Part shown: piece by piece, positions 24,465-34,055 of the stretch
Layout of the letters: each line of letters opens with the position of its first letter
How positions within the stretch are numbered: position 1 is the stretch's first letter
Assembly (NCBI RefSeq): GCF_001305595.1
Contig: NZ_CP012402.1
Coordinates: 1,290,910 to 1,354,909 of the forward strand
Direction: 5' to 3'
Origin: Azospirillum thiophilum
GTDB taxonomy: Bacteria > Pseudomonadota > Alphaproteobacteria > Azospirillales > Azospirillaceae
Length of the DNA: 64,000 nt
Translations under genes and position numbers: made by a program
Notes under the pieces: generated by a model
What the model was told of the DNA's origin: nothing
The model's input: the letters and a program-made list of their open reading frames with translations, nothing else
The model's database searches: none

Positions 24465-26239
24465 CAGCGCAGCCCCGCCTCGTCGAGGATGGCCAGCAGC
24501 CGATCGGCCGAGCGCTCCCAGGTGAAGCGCCCGGCCAGACGGTCGCGGGCGGACGGCAGGCGATCGCCGCCCCGGATGATGCCCACCAGGATGGCGGCGG
24601 CGGCCTCCTCGTCCGGCACCCACCAGTCCAGCCCATGGAAGGGCGGGTGGAACCCCTCCCGCTCCGGCACGCGGGCGGGGCCGACGGACGAGGGGATCAG
24701 CCGTGCGTTCCCTTCGTCGAGATAGGCGAGATAGGCGGAGTGGGCGGGCGCGATCAACCCAAGCCCCAAGGCCCCGGCCTTGGTCATGGGCAGGTCCCAC
24801 CCCTCGCCATGCGACAGGCTCCAATAATGGGTTGCGGCGCGGTGGAGCCCCGTCATCTCCTCGTCGGTGAGCAGCCGGTCGACCAGCACCACCGGCGCGG
24901 CCTCCGCCAGCCGCCGGCCCACCGCCCGCTCCGCCCCTTGCACCAGCGCGCCGAGATCCGCCCGCAAGGCCGGGCCGAGAGTGCGGCCGAGCTTCAGGAT
25001 CAGCACGGCATCGTCGGTGGATGCGGTGGCGCGCAACCAGACCCGCAGCAGCCCGTCGATGTTCTTGCGCGGGTTGAAGTCCGAGACGTTGAGGAAGCGA
25101 TGCCGGTAGCTCGACACCAGCCGTCCGCCGGGAGCGGCCAGGACCGGCACGCCTCCCGGCTCCACCGGATCGACGCCGAGCGGACAGATGCGCAGACGGT
25201 CCTCGGAAAAGCCCCGCTCCGCCCAGGCGAGGCGCGAGGATTCGGTCGGCACGATTATCAGATCGCTGAACTCGCTCATCCGCCGCCAAGCCGGCGGTAT
25301 GCGGGTTCCCTCGAACATCGAAAAGGTCACGGTGGCCCGGCCCGGCACCCGCTCCACCGCCAGCGGGATGAGGCAGTTCACCACCGCCCGCGCCGGAACA
25401 GGCCGGTCGAGCGCGCCGCCCGGCCAGGATTCCGTACCGTTGATCCCGATGGCCTCCAACGGCACCCGCTGCCTTTCGCGCAACGTCCGGATGAGGCGCT
25501 GACAGAAATAGCCGTACCCCGTGGCGCTCTCGAAGGGTCCGCGGATCGCCACTCCGCCGGCCGGCGTGCCTGTGACGGCCATCATGGCGCGGTAGCGTCC
25601 GCAACGGGCCAGCCCGTACCCCGCGTTCGAAGCGGCCGGATCGAGCCTCAGCCCCCGCCGGAAGACCTCGGACGCCGCCTCGACCTCCCCCAGCCGCAAC
25701 AGCATCTCGCCGAGCTGGACATGGGCGAGGGCACCGGCGGGATCCTCGGCGATGGCGTGGCGAAACCCGGCGACGGCGTCTGCAAACAGGCCGGCCAGCA
25801 TGCGCACGGAGGCGAGGTTGAACCATGCCAGCCCGGAGCGTGGGTCGATCCGGACCGCCCGCGTCAGGGCATGGACCGCCCCGTCCAGATCGCCCTGCTC
25901 CTGCCGCAAGGCGCCGAGCCGGTCCTGGACGGGCCGGAAGGCCGGGTCCAGCAAGGCGAGCACGCCGAGATGCCTTTCCGCCGCCGCCCAGTCGCGCCGC
26001 TGCTGCTGCAGGTGGGCCAGATTGCTCCGAGCCGCAACATGGGTGGGGGCGATCCGCACCGCCTCCTCCAGCGCTCTCACTGCCGCGTCGCCGTTGCCGG
26101 TCGGGATGAGCGCCGCTCCCAGCAGGTTGAGGATGTCGGCGTCGCGCGATCCCGCCTCCAGAAGGGCAAGGCACGCGACGGCGGCCTCCGCCGGGCGGCC
26201 GGCCTGATAGAGCGCGATGGCATGGTCAAGATCGGGCAC
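24464..26239 (-). CDS. TPR protein with GT4-type glycosyltransferase domain
   Basis: About 591 residues from a GTG at 26239, which has AAAGG 6 nt upstream; an in-frame TTG at 26257 is the alternative. The first 200 residues are TPR units. The remainder resembles GT-B glycosyltransferases of family 4: a FSMFEGTRIP segment, IIVPTESSRLAW, CPLGVDPVEPG, then FLNVSDFNPRKNIDGLL, which begins the C-terminal nucleotide-sugar-binding Rossmann half, and SLSHGEGWDLPMTKAGALG, which matches the family's conserved acidic EGFGLP-like loop. The gene overlaps the upstream GT9-like gene by 14 bp and the downstream GT41 gene by 1 bp, so the three are one transcription unit. Donor and acceptor are unknown. Confidence 0.87.
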   Translation of the reverse strand: MPDLDHAIALYQAGRPAEAAVACLALLEAGSRDADILNLLGAALIPTGNGDAAVRALEEAVRIAPTHVAARSNLAHLQQQRRDWAAAERHLGVLALLDPAFRPVQDRLGALRQEQGDLDGAVHALTRAVRIDPRSGLAWFNLASVRMLAGLFADAVAGFRHAIAEDPAGALAHVQLGEMLLRLGEVEAASEVFRRGLRLDPAASNAGYGLARCGRYRAMMAVTGTPAGGVAIRGPFESATGYGYFCQRLIRTLRERQRVPLEAIGINGTESWPGGALDRPVPARAVVNCLIPLAVERVPGRATVTFSMFEGTRIPPAWRRMSEFSDLIIVPTESSRLAWAERGFSEDRLRICPLGVDPVEPGGVPVLAAPGGRLVSSYRHRFLNVSDFNPRKNIDGLLRVWLRATASTDDAVLILKLGRTLGPALRADLGALVQGAERAVGRRLAEAAPVVLVDRLLTDEEMTGLHRAATHYWSLSHGEGWDLPMTKAGALGLGLIAPAHSAYLAYLDEGNARLIPSSVGPARVPEREGFHPPFHGLDWWVPDEEAAAAILVGIIRGGDRLPSARDRLAGRFTWERSADRLLAILDEAGLR

Positions 26240-27701
26240 GATGAACCTTTTCCGCAACGGCTTCTGCCACCCGCGCCATGACCCCGTGCCAGTCGTTGCG
26301 GCGCGCCATGCGGAACAGCCGGTGCGCCGGATACCAGGGCGTGCGGTCGGGATGGTTCATCCAGCGCCAGTCGCCCAGCCAGGGCAGCGCCAGGAACACC
26401 GGCTTGCCCAGAGCCCCGGCAACATGCCCGACCACGGAATCGCACGCAACCACGAGATCCATGCACTCCGCAAGCGCGGCGGTGTCGAGGAACCCCTCCG
26501 CCCCGGCCCGCCGGCCCGGCAGGTCGATGATCCCGAACCGCTCGCCCAGCCGCTCCAACTCGTCCAGCCCGGTCGCTTGCTGCAGGCTGAAGAGCCGCGC
26601 CCCGGGAACCTGCGACAGGGCCTCGAAACACTCCAGCGGGATCGACCGGTTGCCACCGTCGGCACGCCACTGGATGCCGACGCGGAGGTCGCCCGGCCGT
26701 GCCTGCCCATAGACCAGTTCACGCCAGAAGACCGCCCGCTCCGGATCGGTCCGCAGATAGGGAATGTCCCGGGGGATCCTGTCCGCCCCGGTGCTGCAAC
26801 GGTAGGGGAGGCTCATCAGGGACAGGCAGCAATCGAAATCCGGCAGAGTCTCCCCCCGCGCCACCAGCGCGTCGATGCCGGGGGCGGAGGCAAGCAACCG
26901 CTTCAGCACCGGCTGACACTCGAAGACGGTCCGCGCGCCCATGGCCTTGAGCAGCGGGAGGTAACGGACGAATTGCACGCTGTCGCCCAGCCCTTGTTCG
27001 TAATGGACGAGGATGGTTCGGCCGGCGAGCGGACCGCCGTCCCAGACCGGCTTGCCCGGGTAGGACCGGTTCCATTGCCAGACCGCTTGGCCCATGCGCC
27101 ATTCATATTCGCGAAAGCCCTCCTCCAGTTCGCCGCGCATGAGCTGGGCGATGCCGAGATTCTTGCGATGCTCGGGCCGGGACGGGTCGATCCGGATGGC
27201 GCGCCGGAAATGCCCGAGTGCGACTCCCGGCCGCCGCTGCGCCATGATCGCCGCCCCGAGATTGTTGTTCACCGCCGCGCCATCCGGCTGCAGCAGCGCC
27301 GTCAGCAGGAAGGCGCGCTCCGCCTCTTCAGGGGCGTCGAGCGCCATCAGCGCGCCGCCCAGCGCAAAGGCTGCGCCCTCGTGGCTTGGCCGCAGGGCAA
27401 CCAGGCGCCGCAAGGCCGGCAAGGCCCGGTCCGGCCACAACAATTCCAACTGGACGGAGGCAAAATGGAAGAGCGTGTCGGGATGATCGGGCCGCAGCCG
27501 GAGCGCCGCATGCAGCGCCGCCAAGGCCTGTTCCGCGCGGCCCATCGTGCGCAGGGTCACCCCCAGCAGGAACCAGACCACCGGATGCTCCGGACGCATG
27601 GCGGCGGCGGCCCGGAAGCTCGCCACCGCCTCCGGCAGTCTCGCCCCCTCGACATGAAGCAACCCTTGATTGAATCGCTGAAGAAAGGCATCCTCGCCCA
27701 C
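26226..27701 (-). CDS. TPR protein with GT9-like (heptosyltransferase-fold) domain
   Basis: 491 residues from a GTG at 27701 with GAGG 8 nt upstream; an ATG at 27782 would add 27 residues but has no ribosome-binding site and would leave only 6 bp to the divergent gene. About 230 residues of TPR are followed by a GT9-like half: EGFREYEWRM, LVHYEQGLGDSVQFVRY, VGIQWRADG, and DLVVACDSVVGHVAGALGKP, ending with TPWYPAHRLFRM. It is the most divergent of the five GT9-like paralogues in this island. In place of the usual VWAGNP it has IQWRADGGN. It is the first gene of the operon running to 22590. GT9 enzymes classically add heptose to lipopolysaccharide; the TPR-linked type is poorly characterised. 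Confidence 0.83.
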   Translation of the reverse strand: MGEDAFLQRFNQGLLHVEGARLPEAVASFRAAAAMRPEHPVVWFLLGVTLRTMGRAEQALAALHAALRLRPDHPDTLFHFASVQLELLWPDRALPALRRLVALRPSHEGAAFALGGALMALDAPEEAERAFLLTALLQPDGAAVNNNLGAAIMAQRRPGVALGHFRRAIRIDPSRPEHRKNLGIAQLMRGELEEGFREYEWRMGQAVWQWNRSYPGKPVWDGGPLAGRTILVHYEQGLGDSVQFVRYLPLLKAMGARTVFECQPVLKRLLASAPGIDALVARGETLPDFDCCLSLMSLPYRCSTGADRIPRDIPYLRTDPERAVFWRELVYGQARPGDLRVGIQWRADGGNRSIPLECFEALSQVPGARLFSLQQATGLDELERLGERFGIIDLPGRRAGAEGFLDTAALAECMDLVVACDSVVGHVAGALGKPVFLALPWLGDWRWMNHPDRTPWYPAHRLFRMARRNDWHGVMARVAEAVAEKVHRARS

Positions 27702-27788
27702 AACGGTCCCCTCACGGACGCCACCGAAAAAAGCGCCATCCGGAAAAGCCCTGTCGGCGGGCCGGCGGCCAATGCTAACCATTGTCGG

Positions 27789-29681
27789 ATGGAAGCCGTT
27801 CCGCCGCAAGGCGCCATCACGCTCGCCGACGCCCTCGACCGGGCGTTCACGCTCCATCAGGCCGGTCGCGCCGAGGAGGCGGGCGATCTCTGCCGCTCGA
27901 TCCTGCGCGCCCGGCCGGAACAGGCGGAGACCCGCTGCCTGTTGGGCACCATCGCGTTCGGGCAAGGCCGCTTGGAAGCGGCGCGCGCGCTCTTCACCGC
28001 CACGGCGGCGCTGGCCCCCGGCTTCTTCGAGGCTCGCCGCAACCTCGCCATCCTGGAGCAGGCCGCCGGCCGGCTGCCGGCAGCCTGCCACCATCATCGG
28101 CGCGCCCTGGCCCTGCGGCCCGAGGACGGAGCGACCCACCTCGCGCTGGCCCTGCTGCACGGCCAGATCGGCGACGAGCCGGAAGCGGTCTCCTGGCTGC
28201 GGCGGGGCGTGTCGCGGGCTCCCGGCTTCCTTCCCTTGCGGGAGGTCTACGCGGGCTTCTGCGAGCGCGCCGCCGTTCGCGCGTTCGGCGGCGGAGACCT
28301 GGAGGGCGCCGCGCGTTTCTGCGAACAGGCGCTCTCCCTCCTGCGGGGGGCGCCCGCCGTCACACAAGCCCTTCGCGACCTGCTGGAACGGCTCGTGCGG
28401 GTGGCGCTGCTCGTCGAGCGTCCGGCCCTCGCCATGGAGCTTCTCGCGATCAAGGACCCGCTCGACTTCCCCGAGGTCCCGCCCCTGGACATCGACCGCT
28501 TCCCTCTGACCCTGCTGCCCTTCCGGGCCTGGTGCGCCGCCGCCGGCTTCCGCCACGAGACATGGCGAGCCCCGGCCCAGGAGCCCGACGAGACGCTGGC
28601 ATCGGCGAGCCCCGGTTGGCTGCGCCCCCAGATCGACCGGCTGTCGGCGCTCGCGCGGGAACCGGTTGGCGTGGCGCTCGCCGCGGAGATCGAGGTCGTT
28701 CAGGGTTTCTACGTCAAGGACAACTACGAGAGCCACCTGCTGGCCGGCCGGCGGTTCCTTCTGCGGGAGGTGGCCGACACGGTCGTGCACGGCTCCCGGG
28801 TGCCGCTGGTCGCCGTGACCCCCGGCGCCACGGCGGGCGCCTTCCGCCTGCCCCGTCCGCTCTACCGGACGGTGGCGATCGACCGCCCGGTGCTCTTCCT
28901 CCCCTCCACGCCCAATTACTGGCATTTCCTCGTGGAGGTGCTGCCGAGGCTGATGGTGCGGGAGCGCGGGGCCGAGACACGCTCCCTGCCGGTGCTTCTC
29001 TTCGACGTGCGTCCCTATCATCGGGAAATGCTCCAACTCGCCGGCCTGCCGGCCGAACAGGTCATCGACGCGCGGGAGTTGGCGGGTCCGGACAGCGCCC
29101 AGGTCCTCTACCGTCTGAGCCGGGCGGCGGTCCCATCGGCCATTCCCTATCCCGTCGCCTATCGCTGGCTGCGGGAACGGCTGCTGCCGCACCGGCGCAG
29201 CGGCGGGCCGCCGACGCGGCGCCTCTACCTGTCGCGGCGCGGCGCGGCGCCCAAGCACCGCATCGCCAACGACTCCGAGGTCGCGGCCCTGCTGGCGGAA
29301 CGGGGCTTCGAAACATTGCAGCCGGAACGGCTCGGCGTGCTGGAAACGATCGAGCTGATGGCGGAGGCGGAGGTGGTGGTGGCCCCGGTCGGGGCGGCCA
29401 CCGCCAACCAGGTTTTCCTGCCGCCGGGCGGGCGGTGGGTGCATCTCTGCAATCCCGATTTCTTCCATCCGGACTCCCGCTGGAACCCGCAGATGGGCGT
29501 GCAGATCCCGCTGCTGGGCCGTTTCCACCATCTGGCCGGCGGGTTCACCGACGATCCTGCCACCCGGCCCGACGATCTGCTCGCCCGGCTCGACGTCCCC
29601 GTGCGGATCGATCCCGACGCGCTCGGCAGGCTGCTGGATGAGGTTCTGGCTCGCCCGCCCACGGGATCAGGGACGGGGTGA
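27789..29681 (+). CDS. TPR protein with GT61 (DUF563-type) glycosyltransferase domain
   Basis: 630 residues. TPR units cover about residues 15-200. A GT61-like domain follows from about 300: LFLPSTPNYWHFLVEVLPRL near 370, RRLYLSRRGA.KHRIANDSEV near 480, then LETIELMAEAEVVVAPVGAA and FLPPGGRWV. The PNYWHFL and VVVAPVGA motifs are typical of DUF563/GT61 capsular and O-linked xylosyl- or arabinosyltransferase relatives. The ATG at 27789 has no strong Shine-Dalgarno sequence. The gene diverges from the 26226-27701 operon and its last 15 bp overlap the 3' end of the converging methyltransferase gene. Confidence 0.85.
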   Translation: MEAVPPQGAITLADALDRAFTLHQAGRAEEAGDLCRSILRARPEQAETRCLLGTIAFGQGRLEAARALFTATAALAPGFFEARRNLAILEQAAGRLPAACHHHRRALALRPEDGATHLALALLHGQIGDEPEAVSWLRRGVSRAPGFLPLREVYAGFCERAAVRAFGGGDLEGAARFCEQALSLLRGAPAVTQALRDLLERLVRVALLVERPALAMELLAIKDPLDFPEVPPLDIDRFPLTLLPFRAWCAAAGFRHETWRAPAQEPDETLASASPGWLRPQIDRLSALAREPVGVALAAEIEVVQGFYVKDNYESHLLAGRRFLLREVADTVVHGSRVPLVAVTPGATAGAFRLPRPLYRTVAIDRPVLFLPSTPNYWHFLVEVLPRLMVRERGAETRSLPVLLFDVRPYHREMLQLAGLPAEQVIDARELAGPDSAQVLYRLSRAAVPSAIPYPVAYRWLRERLLPHRRSGGPPTRRLYLSRRGAAPKHRIANDSEVAALLAERGFETLQPERLGVLETIELMAEAEVVVAPVGAATANQVFLPPGGRWVHLCNPDFFHPDSRWNPQMGVQIPLLGRFHHLAGGFTDDPATRPDDLLARLDVPVRIDPDALGRLLDEVLARPPTGSGTG

Positions 29682-31037
29682 ACCGTCGCCGAGCTCCCTC
29701 CCCTGGTCCTGCCCCAGCAGCAGCGCCTCAATGCAATCCAAGCGGGCCAGGGCCTGCTCGAAGTTCCCCGCCTCCACGATCTCGACGCCGGGCAGCGGAA
29801 ACAGCAGCTTGGTGCCGCCCATCACCGTCGCGCGTTCGCGCTCCAGGAACTCGCGGCGGAAATGCCAGGGCAGCACGAGATAGAGGTCGGGCCTGAGCGC
29901 GCGGGACTCCGCCTCCGAAACGATCGGGATGCCGGTGCCCGGCGTGACGGCGCCGACCTTGTCGGGGTTGCGGTCGGCGGCGCACTCGACGAGATCCCGG
30001 CCGATGCCGCACCATTGCAGAAGGACGTTGCCCTTGGTGGAGGCGCCATAGACATGGACGCGCCCGCCCGCATCCCGGACGGCGTGCAGATGGTCGGCCA
30101 CCTCCTCCCGCAGGGCCTCCGCCCGCGCTTGGAAGGCACGGTAGGGACGGTCCGTCGCCAGCCCCATCGCCGCCTCCCGCCGCCGCAGCGCCTCCAGAAA
30201 GGCCCGATCCTCCGCCGTGCCGAACCGGTCGTTCGCGGCGTGGCAGGCGAAGCAACGGATGCTGCCGCCGTTCATCCCGTTGACCTCCGCCCGGAAGATC
30301 CGCAGCCCGGCCCGCCGCGCGACAGTCTCCAACACGGCGAGGCTGTAATATTCCAGATGCTCGTGGCAAACCGTGTCGAAGGCGTTCCGCAACAGCATGA
30401 GCGGCAGGTAGGACAGTTCCAGCACCCACAGCCCGTCCGGAGCAAGCAACCGGGAGATCGCCGCCGCCGCCCCGCAAGGGTCCTCGATGTCGTAGAACAT
30501 GGCGATGGAGGTCACGATGTCGAACCGGGTGCCGGCGAGTTCCGCCAGGGCGTCGTCGGACGGGAAGAAGGCGTTGACGACGGTGACGTCGCCCTCGAGC
30601 CCGGCGGCGATGTCGGACGGATCGACCCCGACCCGCAGCGACGCGGCAGGGTAGGAGAGGAGCAGGGTGCCGTCGTTGCAGCCGATGTCGAGCACCGCCG
30701 GCACCGGCCGGCCGGCCAACAATCCGGCCAGCGCCCCGGCCTGTTCGGCGATGCCGCGCAGGTGATCGCGCATCGTCGTGTTGAGACCCGACCGATACCA
30801 ATAGGTCCGGTACAGCAGTTCGGGGGGCACGCTGGCGGCGGTCTGCAGCAAGCCGCAGGCCGCCGGGTCCCGGTCGGCGCCGCAGCGCACGAGCCGCATG
30901 GGAAGCGTCACCTCGGCCGGCGCCGGCCGTCCCGGCTTGGCGAAGGCCCCCTGCAGGACCTGCAGGCCGAGATCGATGACCGGCAGCAGGATGGGCGAAC
31001 CGCAGACCCGGCAGGTCTGTCGCAGGCGAAAGGGCAT
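29667..31037 (-). CDS. SAM-dependent C-methyltransferase of the sugar-modifying zinc-binding type
   Basis: 456 residues from an ATG with GAGG 7 nt upstream. The layout matches NDP-hexose C-methyltransferases: an N-terminal putative zinc-binding domain (CRVCGS near residue 9, LVRCGADRDPAACGLLQ near 50-65), a class I methyltransferase core (VLDIGCNDGTLLL near 118, the SAM loop), a NGGSIRCF motif near 245, and a C-terminal domain starting near 318 (VHVYGASTKGNVLLQW). In this family the enzyme methylates a carbon of a keto-sugar nucleotide, often during branched-chain deoxysugar synthesis. The position between glycosyltransferase genes suggests it makes or decorates a sugar used by the island. 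No dehydratase or other deoxysugar gene is in the window. Confidence 0.85.
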   Translation of the reverse strand: MPFRLRQTCRVCGSPILLPVIDLGLQVLQGAFAKPGRPAPAEVTLPMRLVRCGADRDPAACGLLQTAASVPPELLYRTYWYRSGLNTTMRDHLRGIAEQAGALAGLLAGRPVPAVLDIGCNDGTLLLSYPAASLRVGVDPSDIAAGLEGDVTVVNAFFPSDDALAELAGTRFDIVTSIAMFYDIEDPCGAAAAISRLLAPDGLWVLELSYLPLMLLRNAFDTVCHEHLEYYSLAVLETVARRAGLRIFRAEVNGMNGGSIRCFACHAANDRFGTAEDRAFLEALRRREAAMGLATDRPYRAFQARAEALREEVADHLHAVRDAGGRVHVYGASTKGNVLLQWCGIGRDLVECAADRNPDKVGAVTPGTGIPIVSEAESRALRPDLYLVLPWHFRREFLERERATVMGGTKLLFPLPGVEIVEAGNFEQALARLDCIEALLLGQDQGRELGDGSPRP

Positions 31038-31211
31038 ACCGAGACCTCGGACGAGCGTGAACCCAGGGACAAGGGACCATGGGGCGGAACACGCCGCCAA
31101 GGCAAGGCGCCCGCGGGATTGCCAAGACCCGGCCGATGATGCAGGGTCCATGCCCTGATCGATGGACGGAGGGGACGAATGGAACACAGCGCCGGCTCCC
31201 GCTTCGAACAA

Positions 31212-31252
31212 CCCCTCGTCCTTCCCCAGCCCCTCCCCCGCCGCGGGAGAGG
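31212..31252. repeat. REP-like palindromic repeat element
   Basis: The reverse complement reads CCTCTCCCGCGG followed by CGGGGGAGGGG and a GCTGGGG..GAGGGG tail. This resembles the short palindromic extragenic elements scattered through GC-rich proteobacterial genomes. It sits just before the GTG start of the gene at 31275 in the 237-bp gap between divergent genes. A related palindrome occurs at 63705. Confidence 0.4.
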
Positions 31253-31274
31253 AATGCCGGCCGGGAGCTGACCG

Positions 31275-34043
31275 GTGCATCCCTTCGCGATTGCGACGGC
31301 CGGCGACGACGCCTATTTCCCGCTGCTCCAGGGGCTCGTCCGCTCGATCCGCGCCTTTCCACAAGGCGCCGGGGTTCCCATCACCGTCCTCGATCTCGGG
31401 CTCGGGGTGGAGGAACGGCGCTGGCTGACCGGCAAGGGGGCACGGCTGGCGGTCCCCGGCTGGGACCATCCCTTCGGCCGGCCGATGCCGGAGTATTTCA
31501 AGGCGATGGTGTCGCGCCCCCATCTCCCGAGCCATGTTCCCGACGCCACCGTCATCCTGTGGCTGGACGCCGACTGCTGGGTGCAGGACTGGTCGGCAAT
31601 CGAGCTGCTGCTGGCCGGTGCGGCGGCGACCGGCTTCGCCATCGTGCCGGAGCTCGACCGCGCCTACACGCCCTTCTACGACGGCGCGCCCTACGCCCAT
31701 CACCTCCATGACTGGTACAAGGCCTGCTTCGACGAGGCCACGGCGCGCCGGCTCTTCGCCTACCCGCTGCTGAACTGCGGGGTCTTCGCCGCGCGCCGCG
31801 ACGCGCCACACTGGGCACTCTGGGCGCGCCTGCTGGCGGAGTCCCTCCGCCGGACCGTGCTCTTCGTCAGCGAACAGGTTGCGTTGAACCTAGCCCTGCG
31901 CACCGGCGGGCTGCCGTTCAGCCAGTTGCCGGCGCGCTGCAACTGGATCTGCTTCCGGGCCACGCCCTTCAGCTCCGCAGACGGCCGGCTGCTGCTGGAA
32001 CCGGAGCTTCCCCACGCCCCGCTCGGCATCCTGCATCTGGCGGGCTATCCCCTGCCCCGCAAGCTGGACCCCCGCACCCTCTCCACGCCCGACGGCGGCA
32101 CGGTCACGCGCCCGCTCAGCCACGGGTCGCCGGCCGGAACGCCGCATTCCGGGCCGGAAGAGGCGCTGGGCCGGGCTTTCGCCCTCTACCAGCAGGGAAA
32201 GCCGGAGGAGAGCAGCGTGCTGTGCCGCGCGATCCTCGCTGCTTCGGCCGACCAGCCGGCGGCGGCCTTCCTGCTGGGGGTGGTGGATTTTTCGCTCGGG
32301 CGGCTGGAGGAATCGCGGCGGCACTTCGCCCTCGCCATCGTCCTGCAGCCGGACCTCGCGGATGCCTTCAGCAATCTCGCCCTGCTGGAACGCACTGCCC
32401 GCCCCCGCCTCGCCGCGATCCTGATCCGGCGCGCGCTGCGCCTTCAGCCGGACGCCCTGCTCTTCACCCGGCTCGGCACCCTGCTCCGCGACGAGCATCG
32501 CGGCGACGAGGCGTTGGACGCTCATCGGCGGGCGCTGGCGCTCCAGCCGGAGTCGGCGGATGCCTGGCACGAGACCGCCCATACCTCGCGCGCGGCGAAG
32601 CGGATGGCACAGGCCGTTCAGGGCTACGACCACGCCCATCGGCTTGCTCCGGAACGGACGGAAACGCTCTGCAATCGCCTGTTCGCGAGCCTGTCCCTCT
32701 GCGACTGGCGGACCCACGAGGAGACCTGCCGCCGGCTGGTGGAGGTCATCGACCGCGACGAGGGGCTCGTGCTGCCGCTGCTGAGCCTGCTCATCGGGAC
32801 CAGCCCGGCGCAGCAGGACCGCGCGGCCCGCCATTTCCACCGCGCGACCGTCGGACCGGTCTCACCGGCCGCGGCCGTGCGACGGCCCGTCTCCCCAGGG
32901 GGGCGGCTGAACGTCGCTTACCTCTCCGCCGACTTCCACGAGCACGCCACCGCCTACCTGACGGCCGAACTCTTCGAACTGCACGACCGGACGCGCTTCA
33001 CCGTCTTCGGCTATTCCTACGGCATGGACGATGGAAGTCCCATGCGGCGGCGGCTGGAGGCCGGCTTCGACCGCTTTCGCGACCTGCGGCACGCCGATCC
33101 CGACACGGTCGCGGCGCTGTGCGCGGAGGACAACATCCACATCCTGGTGGACCTCAAGGGCTACACCCAGCACGCCCGGCTGTCGCTGCTGGCGCGGCGT
33201 CTGGCGCCCATCCAGGTGGCCTATCTGGGCTATCCGGGACCACTGGGCGCGGATCTGCTGGATTATGCGATCGGCGACGGCATCGTCACGCCGCCCGAGC
33301 ACCAGCCCTTCTACCGTGAGCAATTGGTGCGGATGCCCGACAGCTATCAGGTCAACGACCGCCGCCGGCCGGCCGACGCCCCCGTGCCGACGCGCGCGGC
33401 CTGCGGCCTGCCCGACAAAGGCGTCGTCTTCTGCGCCTTCCACGCCGCCTTCAAGATCTCTCCTGCCCTGTTCGGCCTCTGGATGCGCATCCTGCGCCGC
33501 GTGCCGGGTAGCACGCTTTGGCTCCTGGAGGCGGGAAGCGACGCCACCGCCAACCTGCGGAGGGAGGCGGCGCGCCATGGCGTCGAACCGGCGCGGCTGG
33601 TCTTCGCCCCCCAGCGTCCGCAGGCCGGGCATCTCGCCCGCTACCGGCTTGCCGATCTGGCGCTCGACAGCTTCCCATACACCGGCCACACCACCACCTC
33701 CGACGCCCTGTGGATGGGGCTGCCCGTCCTGACGATGCAGGGCCAGACCTTCGCGTCCAGGGTTGCCTCCAGCCTGCTGCACGCCGCCGGCCTGACGGAG
33801 ACGGTCACCCACTCCTTCGCGGAGTATAAGGACCGGGCGGTGCGGCTGGCCGGAGAGCCGACGACGCTCGCCGCCTTCCGCCGCCGGCTGGAGGCCGGGC
33901 GCACCACGGCGCCATTGTTCGACAGCCCTCGCTTCACCCGGGCTCTGGAGCGCGCCTACAAGATCATGTGGGACCGCCACGCGGCCGGACTGCCGCCGGA
34001 GGCCTTCACGGTGGAACCGAATGCCCACCCGGTTCAGCGGTGA
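31275..34043 (+). CDS. Fusion: GT8-like glycosyltransferase, TPR, GT41 O-GlcNAc-transferase-like domain
   Basis: 922 residues from a GTG with GGGAG 7 nt upstream. Residues 1-270 resemble a GT-A transferase: IATAGDDAYFPLLQGLVRSI at the start, a DXD-type metal-binding motif in ILWLDADCW near 95, and LLNCGVFAARRD near 165. TPR units run from about 290 to 500. Residues 540-900 are GT41-like: LNVAYLSADFHEHATAY near 543, ILVDLKGYTQHAR near 620, QVAYLGYPGPLG, then DSFPYTGHTTTSDALWMG near 797 and FASRVASSLL. The two catalytic halves could build a disaccharide on one scaffold, or one half may serve recognition. This is the second GT41 in the island. The gene is alone on the plus strand and ends 12 bp before the converging gene at 34056. 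Confidence 0.87.
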   Translation: MHPFAIATAGDDAYFPLLQGLVRSIRAFPQGAGVPITVLDLGLGVEERRWLTGKGARLAVPGWDHPFGRPMPEYFKAMVSRPHLPSHVPDATVILWLDADCWVQDWSAIELLLAGAAATGFAIVPELDRAYTPFYDGAPYAHHLHDWYKACFDEATARRLFAYPLLNCGVFAARRDAPHWALWARLLAESLRRTVLFVSEQVALNLALRTGGLPFSQLPARCNWICFRATPFSSADGRLLLEPELPHAPLGILHLAGYPLPRKLDPRTLSTPDGGTVTRPLSHGSPAGTPHSGPEEALGRAFALYQQGKPEESSVLCRAILAASADQPAAAFLLGVVDFSLGRLEESRRHFALAIVLQPDLADAFSNLALLERTARPRLAAILIRRALRLQPDALLFTRLGTLLRDEHRGDEALDAHRRALALQPESADAWHETAHTSRAAKRMAQAVQGYDHAHRLAPERTETLCNRLFASLSLCDWRTHEETCRRLVEVIDRDEGLVLPLLSLLIGTSPAQQDRAARHFHRATVGPVSPAAAVRRPVSPGGRLNVAYLSADFHEHATAYLTAELFELHDRTRFTVFGYSYGMDDGSPMRRRLEAGFDRFRDLRHADPDTVAALCAEDNIHILVDLKGYTQHARLSLLARRLAPIQVAYLGYPGPLGADLLDYAIGDGIVTPPEHQPFYREQLVRMPDSYQVNDRRRPADAPVPTRAACGLPDKGVVFCAFHAAFKISPALFGLWMRILRRVPGSTLWLLEAGSDATANLRREAARHGVEPARLVFAPQRPQAGHLARYRLADLALDSFPYTGHTTTSDALWMGLPVLTMQGQTFASRVASSLLHAAGLTETVTHSFAEYKDRAVRLAGEPTTLAAFRRRLEAGRTTAPLFDSPRFTRALERAYKIMWDRHAAGLPPEAFTVEPNAHPVQR

Positions 34044-34055
34044 AACAGGCGTGGG

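Noticed and set aside
22590..26174. Single 1,194-residue gene covering the GT41 and GT4 region
   Set aside because: Only the part from 24464 is real; the upstream part is another frame of the GT4 gene, which has its own start and clear domains.
26226..29531. Single 1,101-residue minus-strand gene
   Set aside because: The first half is antisense to the TPR-GT61 gene; the real GT9-like gene starts at 27701 (or 27782).
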